DNA of 64,000 nucleotides, taken from contig JACKIL010000011.1 in assembly GCA_020638525.1 (NCBI GenBank), positions 1-64,000 on the forward strand. The letters are read 5' to 3'. The notes beneath the pieces are model-generated. The model was not told the origin of the DNA, searched no databases, and saw only the letters and a program-made list of their open reading frames with translations. The translations under genes were made by a program, and so were the position numbers. Positions 1 through 9,254 of the stretch are shown one piece after another (position 1 is the first letter of the stretch; every line of letters begins with the position of its first letter). This DNA comes from Caulobacterales bacterium (GTDB lineage Bacteria > Pseudomonadota > Alphaproteobacteria > Caulobacterales > Parvularculaceae).

Positions 1-108
1 ATTTTGTGAATTCCTCGGGCCAGCAAGCTTCAAGCCGCCGCAAAACTTGTCAGCGTGACGTGTACGGAGGCTATGGCCAGAGCCGAGCTTCTACGCGCCA
101 ACCAAGAT

Positions 109-1197
109 TTACCGACGCCAGACAGGTTCTTCTATTGTGATGAAGTTTTGAATTTCAGCCGATTGGGGGCCGAGCGTGATGGCGTCCGCGACGCCTGGCA
201 GGACGCACACGTCGAAAAGCTCCTGGATGGCGCCGTCAAACCGAATCCAATGCGCGACAGATCCGCTCTGGAGAGAAATAATCTGTACGCCGCACCAGGG
301 ATCGGCGTCCTTGTCGGAAAGCTTTGCATCCAGCGCCAGCCCTTCAAACCGTTTGTAGCGCGGCTTTGATAGCGTCACAGCGGCATGATCGCCAAAGAAG
401 GATAGGCCGCGGAGGAAACCGGGGCAAAAGGCGAGGGGATGAAACGCACCATCCTTGATCCAGCCGATTTCTCCGGACCCGGAGTTAGCGATCCAGAGTT
501 TGCCGTCATGCCATCGCGGCGAATGCGGCATCGATAGCCCGCTCGCAACGATCTCATCTGTTTCAATGTCGATTACGATGCCGCCATCGGCGCGGCGATC
601 GCGCCATCCATCGACGACGTCGGATCGGCAGGCGGCGCTCGCGTAACGCGGCGCGCCATCGACCATTGCAAGGCCGTTCAAATGGCAGCGATCTTCCGGC
701 GCCAGCTTTGAAATGAAGGGCGGCTTCCATACCGGTTTGAAACTATGCGTTAGCGATAATTCGCACAGGCAGGAATATTTTGTGTTGATGAAAAGGATGC
801 GGCCATCCCTCTGGACTCCTAGCTCATGCACATCGACGGCGCCGGTTGTCTGGAAATTGCGCGGGACATAGACTTTGTCGTGTTTACCGTTCGCGACCTG
901 CCCTTGTGAAAGCACATTCTCCATGCGGACGATCTGTGTCAGTGTTCCAAGATAAATGCGGTGCGCGTCTCCGACGACGCCCATGGCCTGCGGATACTGC
1001 GCCTGGTGCAGAGCGAGTTTGCCGTCGGTTCCGGGCCCCAGAATGTAGAGCATGCCGGTCTGATACGACGTGAAGGCGAGCGACACCTTGTTGGCCGCAA
1101 GAAAGCCCTGCAAACCGCCGGAAAAGGAGATATCGGTCTTCGGCGGCGTCTGAGAAGCAGGATTGGCGGGCGCCGAAGCGGATCTGTCGTCAGTCAT
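109..1197 (-). CDS. TIGR03032 family protein (beta-propeller-like, function unknown)
   Basis: A 362-residue protein without signal peptide or membrane segment. Seen: an N-terminal FSGGLQGFLAANKVSLAFTS stretch followed by YQTG..YILG, and short repeated WHDGKLWIANSGSGEIG / GAPRYASAACRSD type units that read as beta-propeller blades. This matches my memory of the uncharacterised TIGR03032 (DUF4915) family, whose members are about this length. The family has no established reaction, so none is assigned. The ATG at 1197 is the first start in the frame and faces the AraC-family gene at 1354 across about 155 bases, so the two may share a divergent control region. The 108 bases downstream, to the window edge, show no gene. 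Family assignment is fairly secure; function is unknown. Confidence 0.7.
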   Translation of the reverse strand: MTDDRSASAPANPASQTPPKTDISFSGGLQGFLAANKVSLAFTSYQTGMLYILGPGTDGKLALHQAQYPQAMGVVGDAHRIYLGTLTQIVRMENVLSQGQVANGKHDKVYVPRNFQTTGAVDVHELGVQRDGRILFINTKYSCLCELSLTHSFKPVWKPPFISKLAPEDRCHLNGLAMVDGAPRYASAACRSDVVDGWRDRRADGGIVIDIETDEIVASGLSMPHSPRWHDGKLWIANSGSGEIGWIKDGAFHPLAFCPGFLRGLSFFGDHAAVTLSKPRYKRFEGLALDAKLSDKDADPWCGVQIISLQSGSVAHWIRFDGAIQELFDVCVLPGVADAITLGPQSAEIQNFITIEEPVWRR

Positions 1198-1353
1198 CAG
1201 AAGTTCCCATTTGCGGCTCAGGCCTTGAGGCCCGTAGCATGCAAAACTTGCGCAATAAAGCGCCAGCTGAAAGCATCAGGGAGAGGACCACAATATTGAG
1301 GCGTCACGCCGCAACGCCGGGCGCTGCATTTCAATTCGCGCCAGCGCCGTTAT

Positions 1354-2388
1354 ATGGTGCCCGCTATGGAACCGATACCTTCAGCCACCTTTGACCCTGA
1401 AGATTATGCGCCGGACGAGGCGCCGCGCGCGTGGCGGCGGTTTTTTCAGTCGCTTCACCATGTGACGCCGTTGCTGGCGCCTGGTCAGCGCTTCTCCTCG
1501 CGCTCGGGTAGTTGGATGATCGACGATATCATGGTCGGCTACGCCAAATTCGGCGCCCAGACCATGGAACGGAAGTTAAGTTCGGAAATTGTTCAGGCCG
1601 CCGCCTGTAAATTCCTGATGGGTTGGCGCTACCGGTCCGGCCAGGCGAAGGTCTATCACGCCGGCGACGCTGTTGACCTTCACCCGGGCTACTACTGCAT
1701 CATCGATTATGACCGCGGGTGCCACACGATCGCCGCTGAATCCGATGTGCTGGCGATCCTCTTGCCGCATCAAGCCGTGGGTTATGCGCCAGAAAAGCAT
1801 CCGCCGCGCTTCATGATCCCGGTTGACACCGCGCAAGGCGCGCTCCTTAGCGACTTTCATGAAAGTCTTGTGAAGAACGCGCCAATGATAAAAATCAATG
1901 AAGCGGCGGCGATATCCAAAGGCGTCAAGGCGGTCTATGCGTCGGTCATCGAGAATCTCGCCGAACATGCGACGCCCACAGTGTCGAAGTGGGATGAAAT
2001 CCGGCGCTTTATCGATGAACAGATCTTCGAACAGGATCTGACGGTCGCCATGCTTACCGAGAAATTCGGGGTCTCCCGCGCGACGCTTTACCGTCAACTG
2101 GCTATGTCCGGCGGCTTGCAGTCTTACATTGCGGGACGACGCCTCGATTATGCCTTCCGACATCTGACGATAGGCGGTCCGCTGCGCGGGCGCATCTCCG
2201 AAATTGCGGCGAGATGCGGCTACACATCCACCAACCAGTTTTCGCGAGCCTTTTCCCGTCATTTTGGCTTCGCGCCGTCCGCAGTTCTCGGCGCTTTAAG
2301 CAAAGACAGCGATGCGCTGCCCGGCGCTCCGGGCGAAAACACGCTGTGGGATATGTGGCACAGCGCCGACTTCAAGGCGCGTCGTTGA
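1354..2388 (+). CDS. AraC-family transcriptional regulator
   Basis: A 344-residue DNA-binding regulator. The N-terminal two thirds fit an AraC_binding_2-type sensor domain. The C-terminal roughly 100 residues contain two helix-turn-helix motifs: LTVAMLTEKFGVSRATLYRQ for the first, and ISEIAARCGYTSTNQFSRAF followed by FGFAPSA for the second, the classic AraC/XylS signature. An alternative ATG lies 12 bases downstream at 1366; neither start has a strong Shine-Dalgarno. The gene stands between the divergent TIGR03032 gene and the autotransporter gene that starts 127 bases downstream in the same direction, so it could control either. The ligand cannot be deduced. A tail of about 30 residues after the HTH domain is slightly unusual. 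Confidence 0.88.
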   Translation: MVPAMEPIPSATFDPEDYAPDEAPRAWRRFFQSLHHVTPLLAPGQRFSSRSGSWMIDDIMVGYAKFGAQTMERKLSSEIVQAAACKFLMGWRYRSGQAKVYHAGDAVDLHPGYYCIIDYDRGCHTIAAESDVLAILLPHQAVGYAPEKHPPRFMIPVDTAQGALLSDFHESLVKNAPMIKINEAAAISKGVKAVYASVIENLAEHATPTVSKWDEIRRFIDEQIFEQDLTVAMLTEKFGVSRATLYRQLAMSGGLQSYIAGRRLDYAFRHLTIGGPLRGRISEIAARCGYTSTNQFSRAFSRHFGFAPSAVLGALSKDSDALPGAPGENTLWDMWHSADFKARR

Positions 2389-2515
2389 GACAAATTGCAG
2401 GCTCAAATTGAGACCTGTTGCTAGAGACAAATCCAGCCAAGCCGGTAATTTTTAGTAGTAGAGCGGCGCCTATTTCAGGCGTTGCTTCTTGATTTCTTGG
2501 GGTTTGGTGGGGCCG

Positions 2516-5500
2516 ATGACAATCTTCGATCCGCGCGCGGCCGCGGCTGCGCGTTCGAATTTCGCCCGTGCATCGCGGGCCCGGCTGATGCTTGCCGCGT
2601 CTGCGAGCATTCTGACGCTGTTCGGGCCGTCCGCCCTTGGCGTCTATGGCGGCGGAAGAGCGCGCGCCCAGGCGCTTCCTTCGGGCTGCACCGACGGCGA
2701 CAACGACATCGCGGAAGCTGGCGAGACAGTCACCTGTCTGCCGCCGCCGAGCCCCATTGGCGAGCTTTCCACCAATGTCGACGATCTGACGATCAATATC
2801 GGCAGCGCCAGCACGGCGGCGGCGATCGAAGCCCCGCTTTTGGGCCCTGGTGGTTATGGTGTTGGTTACGCCGTTAAAGCGCAGGGCAACGGCACGACGA
2901 CCATCAATGTGCTGAACGCCGGCTCATCCGTCACCGGCAGCGACTATTCGGCAGGCGTTCTTTGGCGGCCGCTGAATTCCAGCGCGACAGCGAACCTCGT
3001 TCTCAATAATGAGGGCTCGATCTATGCGCCGTATTCTTCCGGCGTCTACGCTAAGCACGCCGGTCCGGGCTCGATTTCGATCACCAATAGCGGCTCGATT
3101 TCAGCACACTACGGAATAGGATTATTCATCCAGTCCGGTTCCGGGAATGTCGATGTCAATTCGACCGGATCGATTTCGAGTGGTGACAATGTAGGCGCGT
3201 ATATTATCGGCGATGGCGGCGGCGTTTTCACCGTCTCTGTCGCCAACGCGTCTGGAAACAATCCTGTGGGCGGCGGCGTTACTCTGCGCGGCGCCGACGA
3301 GATCGATTTCACCTCTACCGGCCTTATTGAGGGCGGCGTACGAGGCATCGATTTCGGCAGCGCCGTCTTCCGCGTCAATAACATGACCGGACGCAGCGCT
3401 TTTTATGTCGGCGCCGCGACAACATCGCTGACAATCGCCTCGACGACGCCGGGAAGCGGTGCGGTCGGAAACCTGGACATCACGGAGGATGTGGGGAGTT
3501 CGGGCGTTATCGACGTCGATATCCATGACGCCGGTGAGATTGATGTCCGCAGCTTTGGCGACGGCGACATTTCGGTGACGAGTACGGGCGCTGTTTCCGC
3601 TCACGATAGCGCCGTAGGGGTCTACGCCTATGGAACCGGCGGAGGGGCTGTTACGGTCGAGGTGAACGACGCAACATCCAGCACCCTCTCTGCGGTTTAT
3701 GTGTTGCAGCAGGGCTCGGGCGCGCTTTCGGTCACGGCGACTGGCGCCGTTCTTGGCAACTACCAGGGTATCGAGACGAGCAACACCGGCCTCGGCGTCA
3801 CCAATATCACGCTCGCATCGGGCGCGACCGTCACCGGTCATTATCTTGAGGGCGTGCGCGCCACGTCGACCAACGCATCATCGAACATCACCGTGCAAGG
3901 ATCGTCCGGCGACATCGCCGGCGCGACGGACGGGATTTATCTCTCGACCGCCGGGGCGGACATCACGGTGCAAAACCTCGACAGCGTGACGGGGCAGACC
4001 GACGACGGGATCGATGTGCGCTCGAATGGCGGCGACATCACGATATCGAATGTCGGAACCATCCTCGGAACGGGCAGCAACGGCATTTTCGCCGATAGCG
4101 ACGGCGGCGGCATCTCGATTCAGGGCGTCGGCCTTGTCGGCGGCGTCACCGGGACGGGCGCCAACGGCATCTATGCCAATAGCGGCGCCGGCGACATCGA
4201 CATTGGCGGCGCGACGGCGGTGGGAGACGTCAGCGGCGCGGAGGCCGGGATCTACGCCCGCAGCACAACGGGCGATATCACGATCGCGTCGTCGGGGAAC
4301 ATCGCCAGCACCGGCATTAACTACCGTGGCGTGGACGTCCTCTCGACAGGGGGCGGCGACATCTCCATCACGACCGTTGACGCATCCGGCTATGCGGGCG
4401 GCATAAGGGCCGAAGGCTCCGGCGGCGCTCTTTCGGTGACGTCCACCGGCACGGTGAGCGCCAATTCGGGAATTGGCACCGCCATTTTCACGCGGAACAC
4501 CGGCGCGGGATCGACAACAATCTCCGTGGCCGATGTTCAAGTCGGGGCAGGGTCGGGCATCAACGCCCAGCAGGACGGCACAGGGGATTTGACGGTCATC
4601 GCCACAGGCACGGTGACGTCGGGCGGCGCATCGGGCATCAATACTGTCCAACTGGGATCCGGCGCTTTGTCGATCACGGCGAACGCCGTGAGCGGCGCTG
4701 GCGGCGGCGGCGGGATCTATGCAGCTACTCTCGGCAGCGGGCTCGATATCTCGGTCTCCGGCGCCGTAAGCGGCGCCACGACCGGCATCGAGGCCCGCAA
4801 CTACGGCGTTGGCGTCACCGACATCACCCTGGCGTCGTCGGCGACCGTCACCGGTCAGGGCGTCGAGGGCATTCGCGCGACATCGACCAACGCCGCGTCG
4901 AACATCACCGTGCAAGGATCGTCCGGCGACATCGTCGGCGCGACAGACGGGATTTACATCTCGACCGCCGGGGCCGACATCACGGTGCAAAATCTCGACA
5001 GCGTGACGGGGCAGGCCGGCAGCGGGCTCGATTTGCGCTCCAATGGCGGCGACATTGTCATCACCAATATCGGTACAATCGACGGCCAGAACGGTGCGGG
5101 CATTGACGCCAATTCCGGGTCGGTGACCGGCTCCGGCTCCATTTCCATTCAGGGCGTGGGTCTCGTCGGCGGCGTCACGGGCGCCTTCAGCGCCGGCATT
5201 CTCGCCCGGGCGCAAGTCAACGACTATCGCGGCGACATCAATATTGGCGGCGTGACGCCGATCGGCGCCGTGACGAGCAATAACTTCGGCGTATTCGCCG
5301 TGGGGCGGGATATCACGATCAATGCGGCGGGCGATATCAATTCGTTTTTCGGCGCCGTCGGCGCCAACGGCACGGAAGCGATCTCGATTACGCTCGGCAA
5401 TGCCGTCAGTACGAATTTCGGCGCCGTAAACGCCCAATTAAGCGCAGATGGCACGGATATCTCCATCACCTCGACCGGCCTGGCGAGTGGCGGCGTATAC

Positions 5501-8500
5501 GGAATTGTCGCCTACAATCTCGGGACCGGCGCGACGACCATCAATGTGAATGATGTCGCCTCCGGACTCACCGATGCGATCTACGCCGTTCATTACGGCG
5601 CCGGCGCGCTGTCTGTGACGGTGAACGGAACCGTTCAAGGCGCTCAACGGGGCATCTCGACGCGCAACACCGGCCTCGGCGTCACCGATATTACGCTGGC
5701 TTCGTCAGCGACCATCATCGGCGACGCCGTCGAAGGCGTACGCGCTGTGTCGACCAACGCCGCGTCGAACATCACCGTGCAGGGTTCCTCCGGCGACATC
5801 ACCGGCGCGACGGACGGGATTTACCTCTCAACCAATGGCGCCGACATCACGGTGCAAAATCTTGATAGCGTGACGGGGCGGGCCGGCGATGGGATCGATG
5901 TGCGCTCCAAGGGCGGCGACATTACGATCGCCAATGTCGGAACGATCAGCGGCGTCGATAATGGGATTATCGCGAACTCGAGTTCCGGAAGCGGGATTGG
6001 CGCCATTTCAATTCAGGGCGTCGGCCTTGTGGGCGGCATCTACAGCTATAGCGGGGCCGGAATCAGGGCGAATGCGGTGTCCGGCGCCAATCGCAACGAC
6101 ATCGATATCGGCGGCGTCACCCCGATCGGCGCCATAACGACCGTCGACGGGGACGGAGTCTCGGCGCTCGGACGAAACGTCACGATCAACGTCGCGGGCG
6201 ATGTAAACGCCTATTTCGGCGTGTTCGCGAGCAGCACGGGCTCGGCCTCGATTACGGTCGGCAATGTCACGAGCACTTACGCCGGCGCCGTGTTTGTGCG
6301 AACTGAGACAGCCGGTACGGACCTCTCCATCACCTCAACCGGTCAGATCATCGGCGGTTGGTATGGCGTTTACGCGGAAAACAAAGGCAGCGGCGACCTT
6401 TCGATCGACGTCGTCGATGTCGCCGGCGGCGCCGGCTATTACGGCGTCCTCGCCAAAAATGAGGGCGCCAATTTAAGCGTCACTGCGACCGGCGCCGTTT
6501 CCGGCGGCACATATGGCGTTCTGGCCATCAATTACGGTGCAGGCGCGCTCGACATCAACGTCAAGGATGTCACCGGCCAGACGGATGACGGCATTGAGGC
6601 CGCTAATTTCGGTACGGATCTTTCCATCACCGCGACCGGCACGGTGACCGGCGCCTATCAGGGCATCGACGCCTATAATTTTGGCTCCGGCGCGCTCTCC
6701 ATTACGGCTAACAATGTGACGGCGCTCGCAGGTGGCGACGATGCGATCGACGCTTATAACTCCGTAGACGGAACGACGCTCTCGGTCACGACGACGGGTG
6801 TCATCTCTTCCGCGGAGGATGACGGGATCGATGTTGTAAACCTTGGCGGCGATCTTTCGATCTCCGTGGCGAGCGGATCGGTGACTGGTTATGAGGGCGG
6901 CATCGAGGCCTATAACTACGGAACCGGCGTAACGTCCGTGACGATCGCCGGCGCGGTTGAGGGCGAGACCGAACTCGGCGTTTACGCGGTGTCGATCAAC
7001 GGTTCGACGGTGACGATTGAAAGCGGCGGTTCGGTGACGGGCGCCACAGGTGCGATCACCACCGACAGCGCGGTCGCGCCGGGCGACGCCGTCGATGACA
7101 CGGTGACGGTGAACGCCGGCGGGTCCGTTTCCGGCGCGATCCGTCTGCTTGCAGGCGCGGACACGTTCAATGACGCAGGCGGAACGTTCACAACCGTCTA
7201 TGGCGGCGATGGCGTCGATACGGTCAACTTCTCAGGCGCGGGCCGCACGATCAACGGCTCGGGCGGCGCAGGCGATTCCCGGCAAGAGTTCGAAATTTTC
7301 AATTTCACCAGCGGCGGGTTCGAACTCGCCGGCACGCATGTCGGTCTTGACGCCGTCAACTTCCTGGCAGGCGCAAATAGCGTCAGCGGATCGCTCGGCG
7401 CGACCACGACGACGATCGCCGCCGGCGCAAGCCTCGACGCCGCTGACGGCGCAAGTTTTAGCGGCGCGCTGGTCAATAACGGTGCGCTCTCTCTCGGCGG
7501 CGATGCGGGCGCGACAGCCACTGCGGGGTCATTCGAGCAAGGTGTGAACGGCGCCCTGACGATCAGCGCCAATGACCTGCTTGTCGTCAGCGGCGACGTC
7601 ACCCTTGGCGGCGAATTGACATTCGCGAACCTGTCCGTCCTGTCTCCTGGCTCAACCACGTCGATAATCATCGATGGCGGGACCGGCCTAGTGGGAACCT
7701 TCGACGTTGTTTCCAGCGGGGTGTTGATCGGCCAAAGCGTTGAGTACGATCTCGCCAATTTCGACGTGTTGTTGACGACGACGATTAACCCAGCGTCGAC
7801 AATCGCTGGGCTTAACGACAACCAATCGAATGTTGGTGATTATCTGATCGGCCTATTGTCGGATCCGAATCTGGATCCAGCGCTGCTCGATTTCATTTTC
7901 GCGATCGGTCTGAACCCCGACACTGAGGACCTCGCAACGATCCTGGATAACCTGACGCCGGAAGATATCGATCAGGCGATGCAGTTTCTTTCTGTTTCGC
8001 AGCGCGACTTCATGCGGTCGCTGCTCAATCTCGGCTCAAGCGGCGACGGGTTTGATTTGGCGAGCCGGAATGTGGGCGTGCGTTTCGCCTCGCTCAATGG
8101 CGGCGCCGCAGTGCCGGACAGCGACGAACCATTCGCATGGGTTTCGATTGACGGCGCGAAAATCAAAAACGGTTCGACGAACGCCAATCACGGTTTTGGC
8201 GGGCGATACTTCCAGTTCAGGGGCGGCGTCGGTGGGATCGGCAAGGGCTCGGTCAAGTTTGGCCTCGCGGCGGCGTACAGCGATTATCAAGGCGACGCCG
8301 AAGGACCGCTTGGCGATGATGTCGATGCTGAAACGTTCAGCGTCGCCGGCACGCTTGGCGCGCCGCTCGCCTTCGGACGCATTGACAGCGTCGCCGCCTA
8401 TTCCGCTGGCGATGCAGATATCAAAATGCGCCTGATCGATCCAGTCAGCGCCCAGACGATCGTGCAAACAGGAACGGCTGATATCTCGAGCTACAGTCTG

Positions 8501-8956
8501 CGCTCGCGGCTTACTTTTGATGGGGTTGAGCGGCCAAACTGGTTGCTGGCGCCGCACATTCAGGCGGGTGTCACTCGATCCAAACTCAGCGACATGACCG
8601 CCGGGACGGGCGTTTCTGCGATCAATGTTCAGGACTCCAAAAATCTGCGCGGCGATGTCGGTCTTGGCGCATCGTACTATCGCAAATGGAGCGACATCTT
8701 ATCGTTGCACGCGACAGCGACGGGCGTGCGCTATTTCGGTGATACGGAAAACAGCTTCGCTTCCCAATTTGCGCTCGCGCCTGCCGGTGGAGGTTCTTTC
8801 GCAACTGTCGGGGCGGGCGTCAAATGGCAGGCTGAAATCGAAACGGGTCTGGCCTGGAATGTTGGAGACGGCTTTAAACTCAACATGTCCGCCTTCAGCG
8901 AACTCGGCGACCTTACAGTTTATGGCGGGCAGCTGGGCGTTAGCCGGAATTTCTGA
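2516..8956 (+). CDS. Giant autotransporter (type V secretion) with repetitive beta-strand passenger
   Basis: About 2146 residues from the ATG at 2516; a TTG nine codons upstream is possible but less natural. A basic N-terminus and a hydrophobic stretch (ARLMLAASASILTLFGPSAL) ending near ARAQA form a Sec signal peptide. Residues about 50-1600 are a glycine/serine/threonine/valine-rich passenger made of short beta-strand units such as LSITSTG..SGGxxGIxAxNxG, typical of a right-handed beta-helix. The passenger holds three long repeat copies (separate entries). The last 290 or so residues (from about 8080) are an autotransporter beta-barrel with alternating hydrophobic strands and a terminal phenylalanine (SRNF). 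Expected role: surface-displayed or released adhesin or biofilm factor; this is family inference. Reverse-strand open frames across the repeats are by-products of the repetitive codon usage. The preceding AraC gene may regulate it. Confidence 0.88.
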   Translation: MTIFDPRAAAAARSNFARASRARLMLAASASILTLFGPSALGVYGGGRARAQALPSGCTDGDNDIAEAGETVTCLPPPSPIGELSTNVDDLTINIGSASTAAAIEAPLLGPGGYGVGYAVKAQGNGTTTINVLNAGSSVTGSDYSAGVLWRPLNSSATANLVLNNEGSIYAPYSSGVYAKHAGPGSISITNSGSISAHYGIGLFIQSGSGNVDVNSTGSISSGDNVGAYIIGDGGGVFTVSVANASGNNPVGGGVTLRGADEIDFTSTGLIEGGVRGIDFGSAVFRVNNMTGRSAFYVGAATTSLTIASTTPGSGAVGNLDITEDVGSSGVIDVDIHDAGEIDVRSFGDGDISVTSTGAVSAHDSAVGVYAYGTGGGAVTVEVNDATSSTLSAVYVLQQGSGALSVTATGAVLGNYQGIETSNTGLGVTNITLASGATVTGHYLEGVRATSTNASSNITVQGSSGDIAGATDGIYLSTAGADITVQNLDSVTGQTDDGIDVRSNGGDITISNVGTILGTGSNGIFADSDGGGISIQGVGLVGGVTGTGANGIYANSGAGDIDIGGATAVGDVSGAEAGIYARSTTGDITIASSGNIASTGINYRGVDVLSTGGGDISITTVDASGYAGGIRAEGSGGALSVTSTGTVSANSGIGTAIFTRNTGAGSTTISVADVQVGAGSGINAQQDGTGDLTVIATGTVTSGGASGINTVQLGSGALSITANAVSGAGGGGGIYAATLGSGLDISVSGAVSGATTGIEARNYGVGVTDITLASSATVTGQGVEGIRATSTNAASNITVQGSSGDIVGATDGIYISTAGADITVQNLDSVTGQAGSGLDLRSNGGDIVITNIGTIDGQNGAGIDANSGSVTGSGSISIQGVGLVGGVTGAFSAGILARAQVNDYRGDINIGGVTPIGAVTSNNFGVFAVGRDITINAAGDINSFFGAVGANGTEAISITLGNAVSTNFGAVNAQLSADGTDISITSTGLASGGVYGIVAYNLGTGATTINVNDVASGLTDAIYAVHYGAGALSVTVNGTVQGAQRGISTRNTGLGVTDITLASSATIIGDAVEGVRAVSTNAASNITVQGSSGDITGATDGIYLSTNGADITVQNLDSVTGRAGDGIDVRSKGGDITIANVGTISGVDNGIIANSSSGSGIGAISIQGVGLVGGIYSYSGAGIRANAVSGANRNDIDIGGVTPIGAITTVDGDGVSALGRNVTINVAGDVNAYFGVFASSTGSASITVGNVTSTYAGAVFVRTETAGTDLSITSTGQIIGGWYGVYAENKGSGDLSIDVVDVAGGAGYYGVLAKNEGANLSVTATGAVSGGTYGVLAINYGAGALDINVKDVTGQTDDGIEAANFGTDLSITATGTVTGAYQGIDAYNFGSGALSITANNVTALAGGDDAIDAYNSVDGTTLSVTTTGVISSAEDDGIDVVNLGGDLSISVASGSVTGYEGGIEAYNYGTGVTSVTIAGAVEGETELGVYAVSINGSTVTIESGGSVTGATGAITTDSAVAPGDAVDDTVTVNAGGSVSGAIRLLAGADTFNDAGGTFTTVYGGDGVDTVNFSGAGRTINGSGGAGDSRQEFEIFNFTSGGFELAGTHVGLDAVNFLAGANSVSGSLGATTTTIAAGASLDAADGASFSGALVNNGALSLGGDAGATATAGSFEQGVNGALTISANDLLVVSGDVTLGGELTFANLSVLSPGSTTSIIIDGGTGLVGTFDVVSSGVLIGQSVEYDLANFDVLLTTTINPASTIAGLNDNQSNVGDYLIGLLSDPNLDPALLDFIFAIGLNPDTEDLATILDNLTPEDIDQAMQFLSVSQRDFMRSLLNLGSSGDGFDLASRNVGVRFASLNGGAAVPDSDEPFAWVSIDGAKIKNGSTNANHGFGGRYFQFRGGVGGIGKGSVKFGLAAAYSDYQGDAEGPLGDDVDAETFSVAGTLGAPLAFGRIDSVAAYSAGDADIKMRLIDPVSAQTIVQTGTADISSYSLRSRLTFDGVERPNWLLAPHIQAGVTRSKLSDMTAGTGVSAINVQDSKNLRGDVGLGASYYRKWSDILSLHATATGVRYFGDTENSFASQFALAPAGGGSFATVGAGVKWQAEIETGLAWNVGDGFKLNMSAFSELGDLTVYGGQLGVSRNF
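3785..4150 (+). repeat. Passenger repeat copy 1
   Basis: First of three long near-identical DNA blocks inside the autotransporter gene. It begins around the GGCGTCACC at 3794 and encodes GVTNITLASGATVTG, then NITVQGSSGDI, GADITVQNLDSVTGQ and ISIQGVGLVGGVTG. The same residues recur in copies 2 and 3, with the strongest nucleotide identity across roughly 3868-4030. Confidence 0.85.
4802..5180 (+). repeat. Passenger repeat copy 2
   Basis: Second copy, anchored at GGCGTCACC 4811, about 1.02 kb after copy 1. It encodes GVTDITLASSATVTGQ, NITVQGSSGDIVGATDGIYI and the same ITVQNLDSVTG and ISIQGVGLVGGVTG blocks. It is followed by an INIGGVTPIGAVTS segment that is shared with copy 3 but differs in copy 1. 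Confidence 0.85.
5669..6045 (+). repeat. Passenger repeat copy 3
   Basis: Third copy, anchored at GGCGTCACC 5678, about 0.87 kb after copy 2. It encodes GVTDITLASSATIIGD, NITVQGSSGDITGATDGIYL, ITVQNLDSVTGRAGDGIDV and ISIQGVGLVGGI. The spacing differs from copy 1 to 2, so repeats duplicated with variable linkers or later lost material. Confidence 0.85.
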
Positions 8957-9254
8957 TTCCCAATCATGCGGTACAGAAACTGTGGTTGGGACGATAGTTG
9001 CTGCACGCATGGCCGGTTCGTCCGCTCGCCTCACTGGAGAGTAGCCTGATTTGCGCGCGAATTCGGATGGTGTTCATGGCGGCAGCTTGACCCGCTTGTT
9101 CGCACCCGCAATCGGGGAAGCGGCAAGCGGCGATCAGGAAACGTAAAAACGCCGGTCATGCCGGTTTGTCGCCCCTCTTTCGCGACGCCTTTTTACTCGC
9201 AGGTGCGCCACTTCGCTCAAGGAATCGAGACGAGCTGCGCATAGCGGCTTGGCT

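Noticed and set aside
3878..5437. 519-codon reverse-strand frame inside the autotransporter gene
   Set aside because: It is rich in Arg/Ala/Gly/Asp and mirrors the repeats of the passenger; it has no recognisable domain. It is an artefact of GC-rich repetitive coding sequence.
2789..8956. CRISPR array, because of repeated units
   Set aside because: The repeats are several hundred bases long, in frame and protein coding; there is no short repeat/spacer periodicity and no cas gene.
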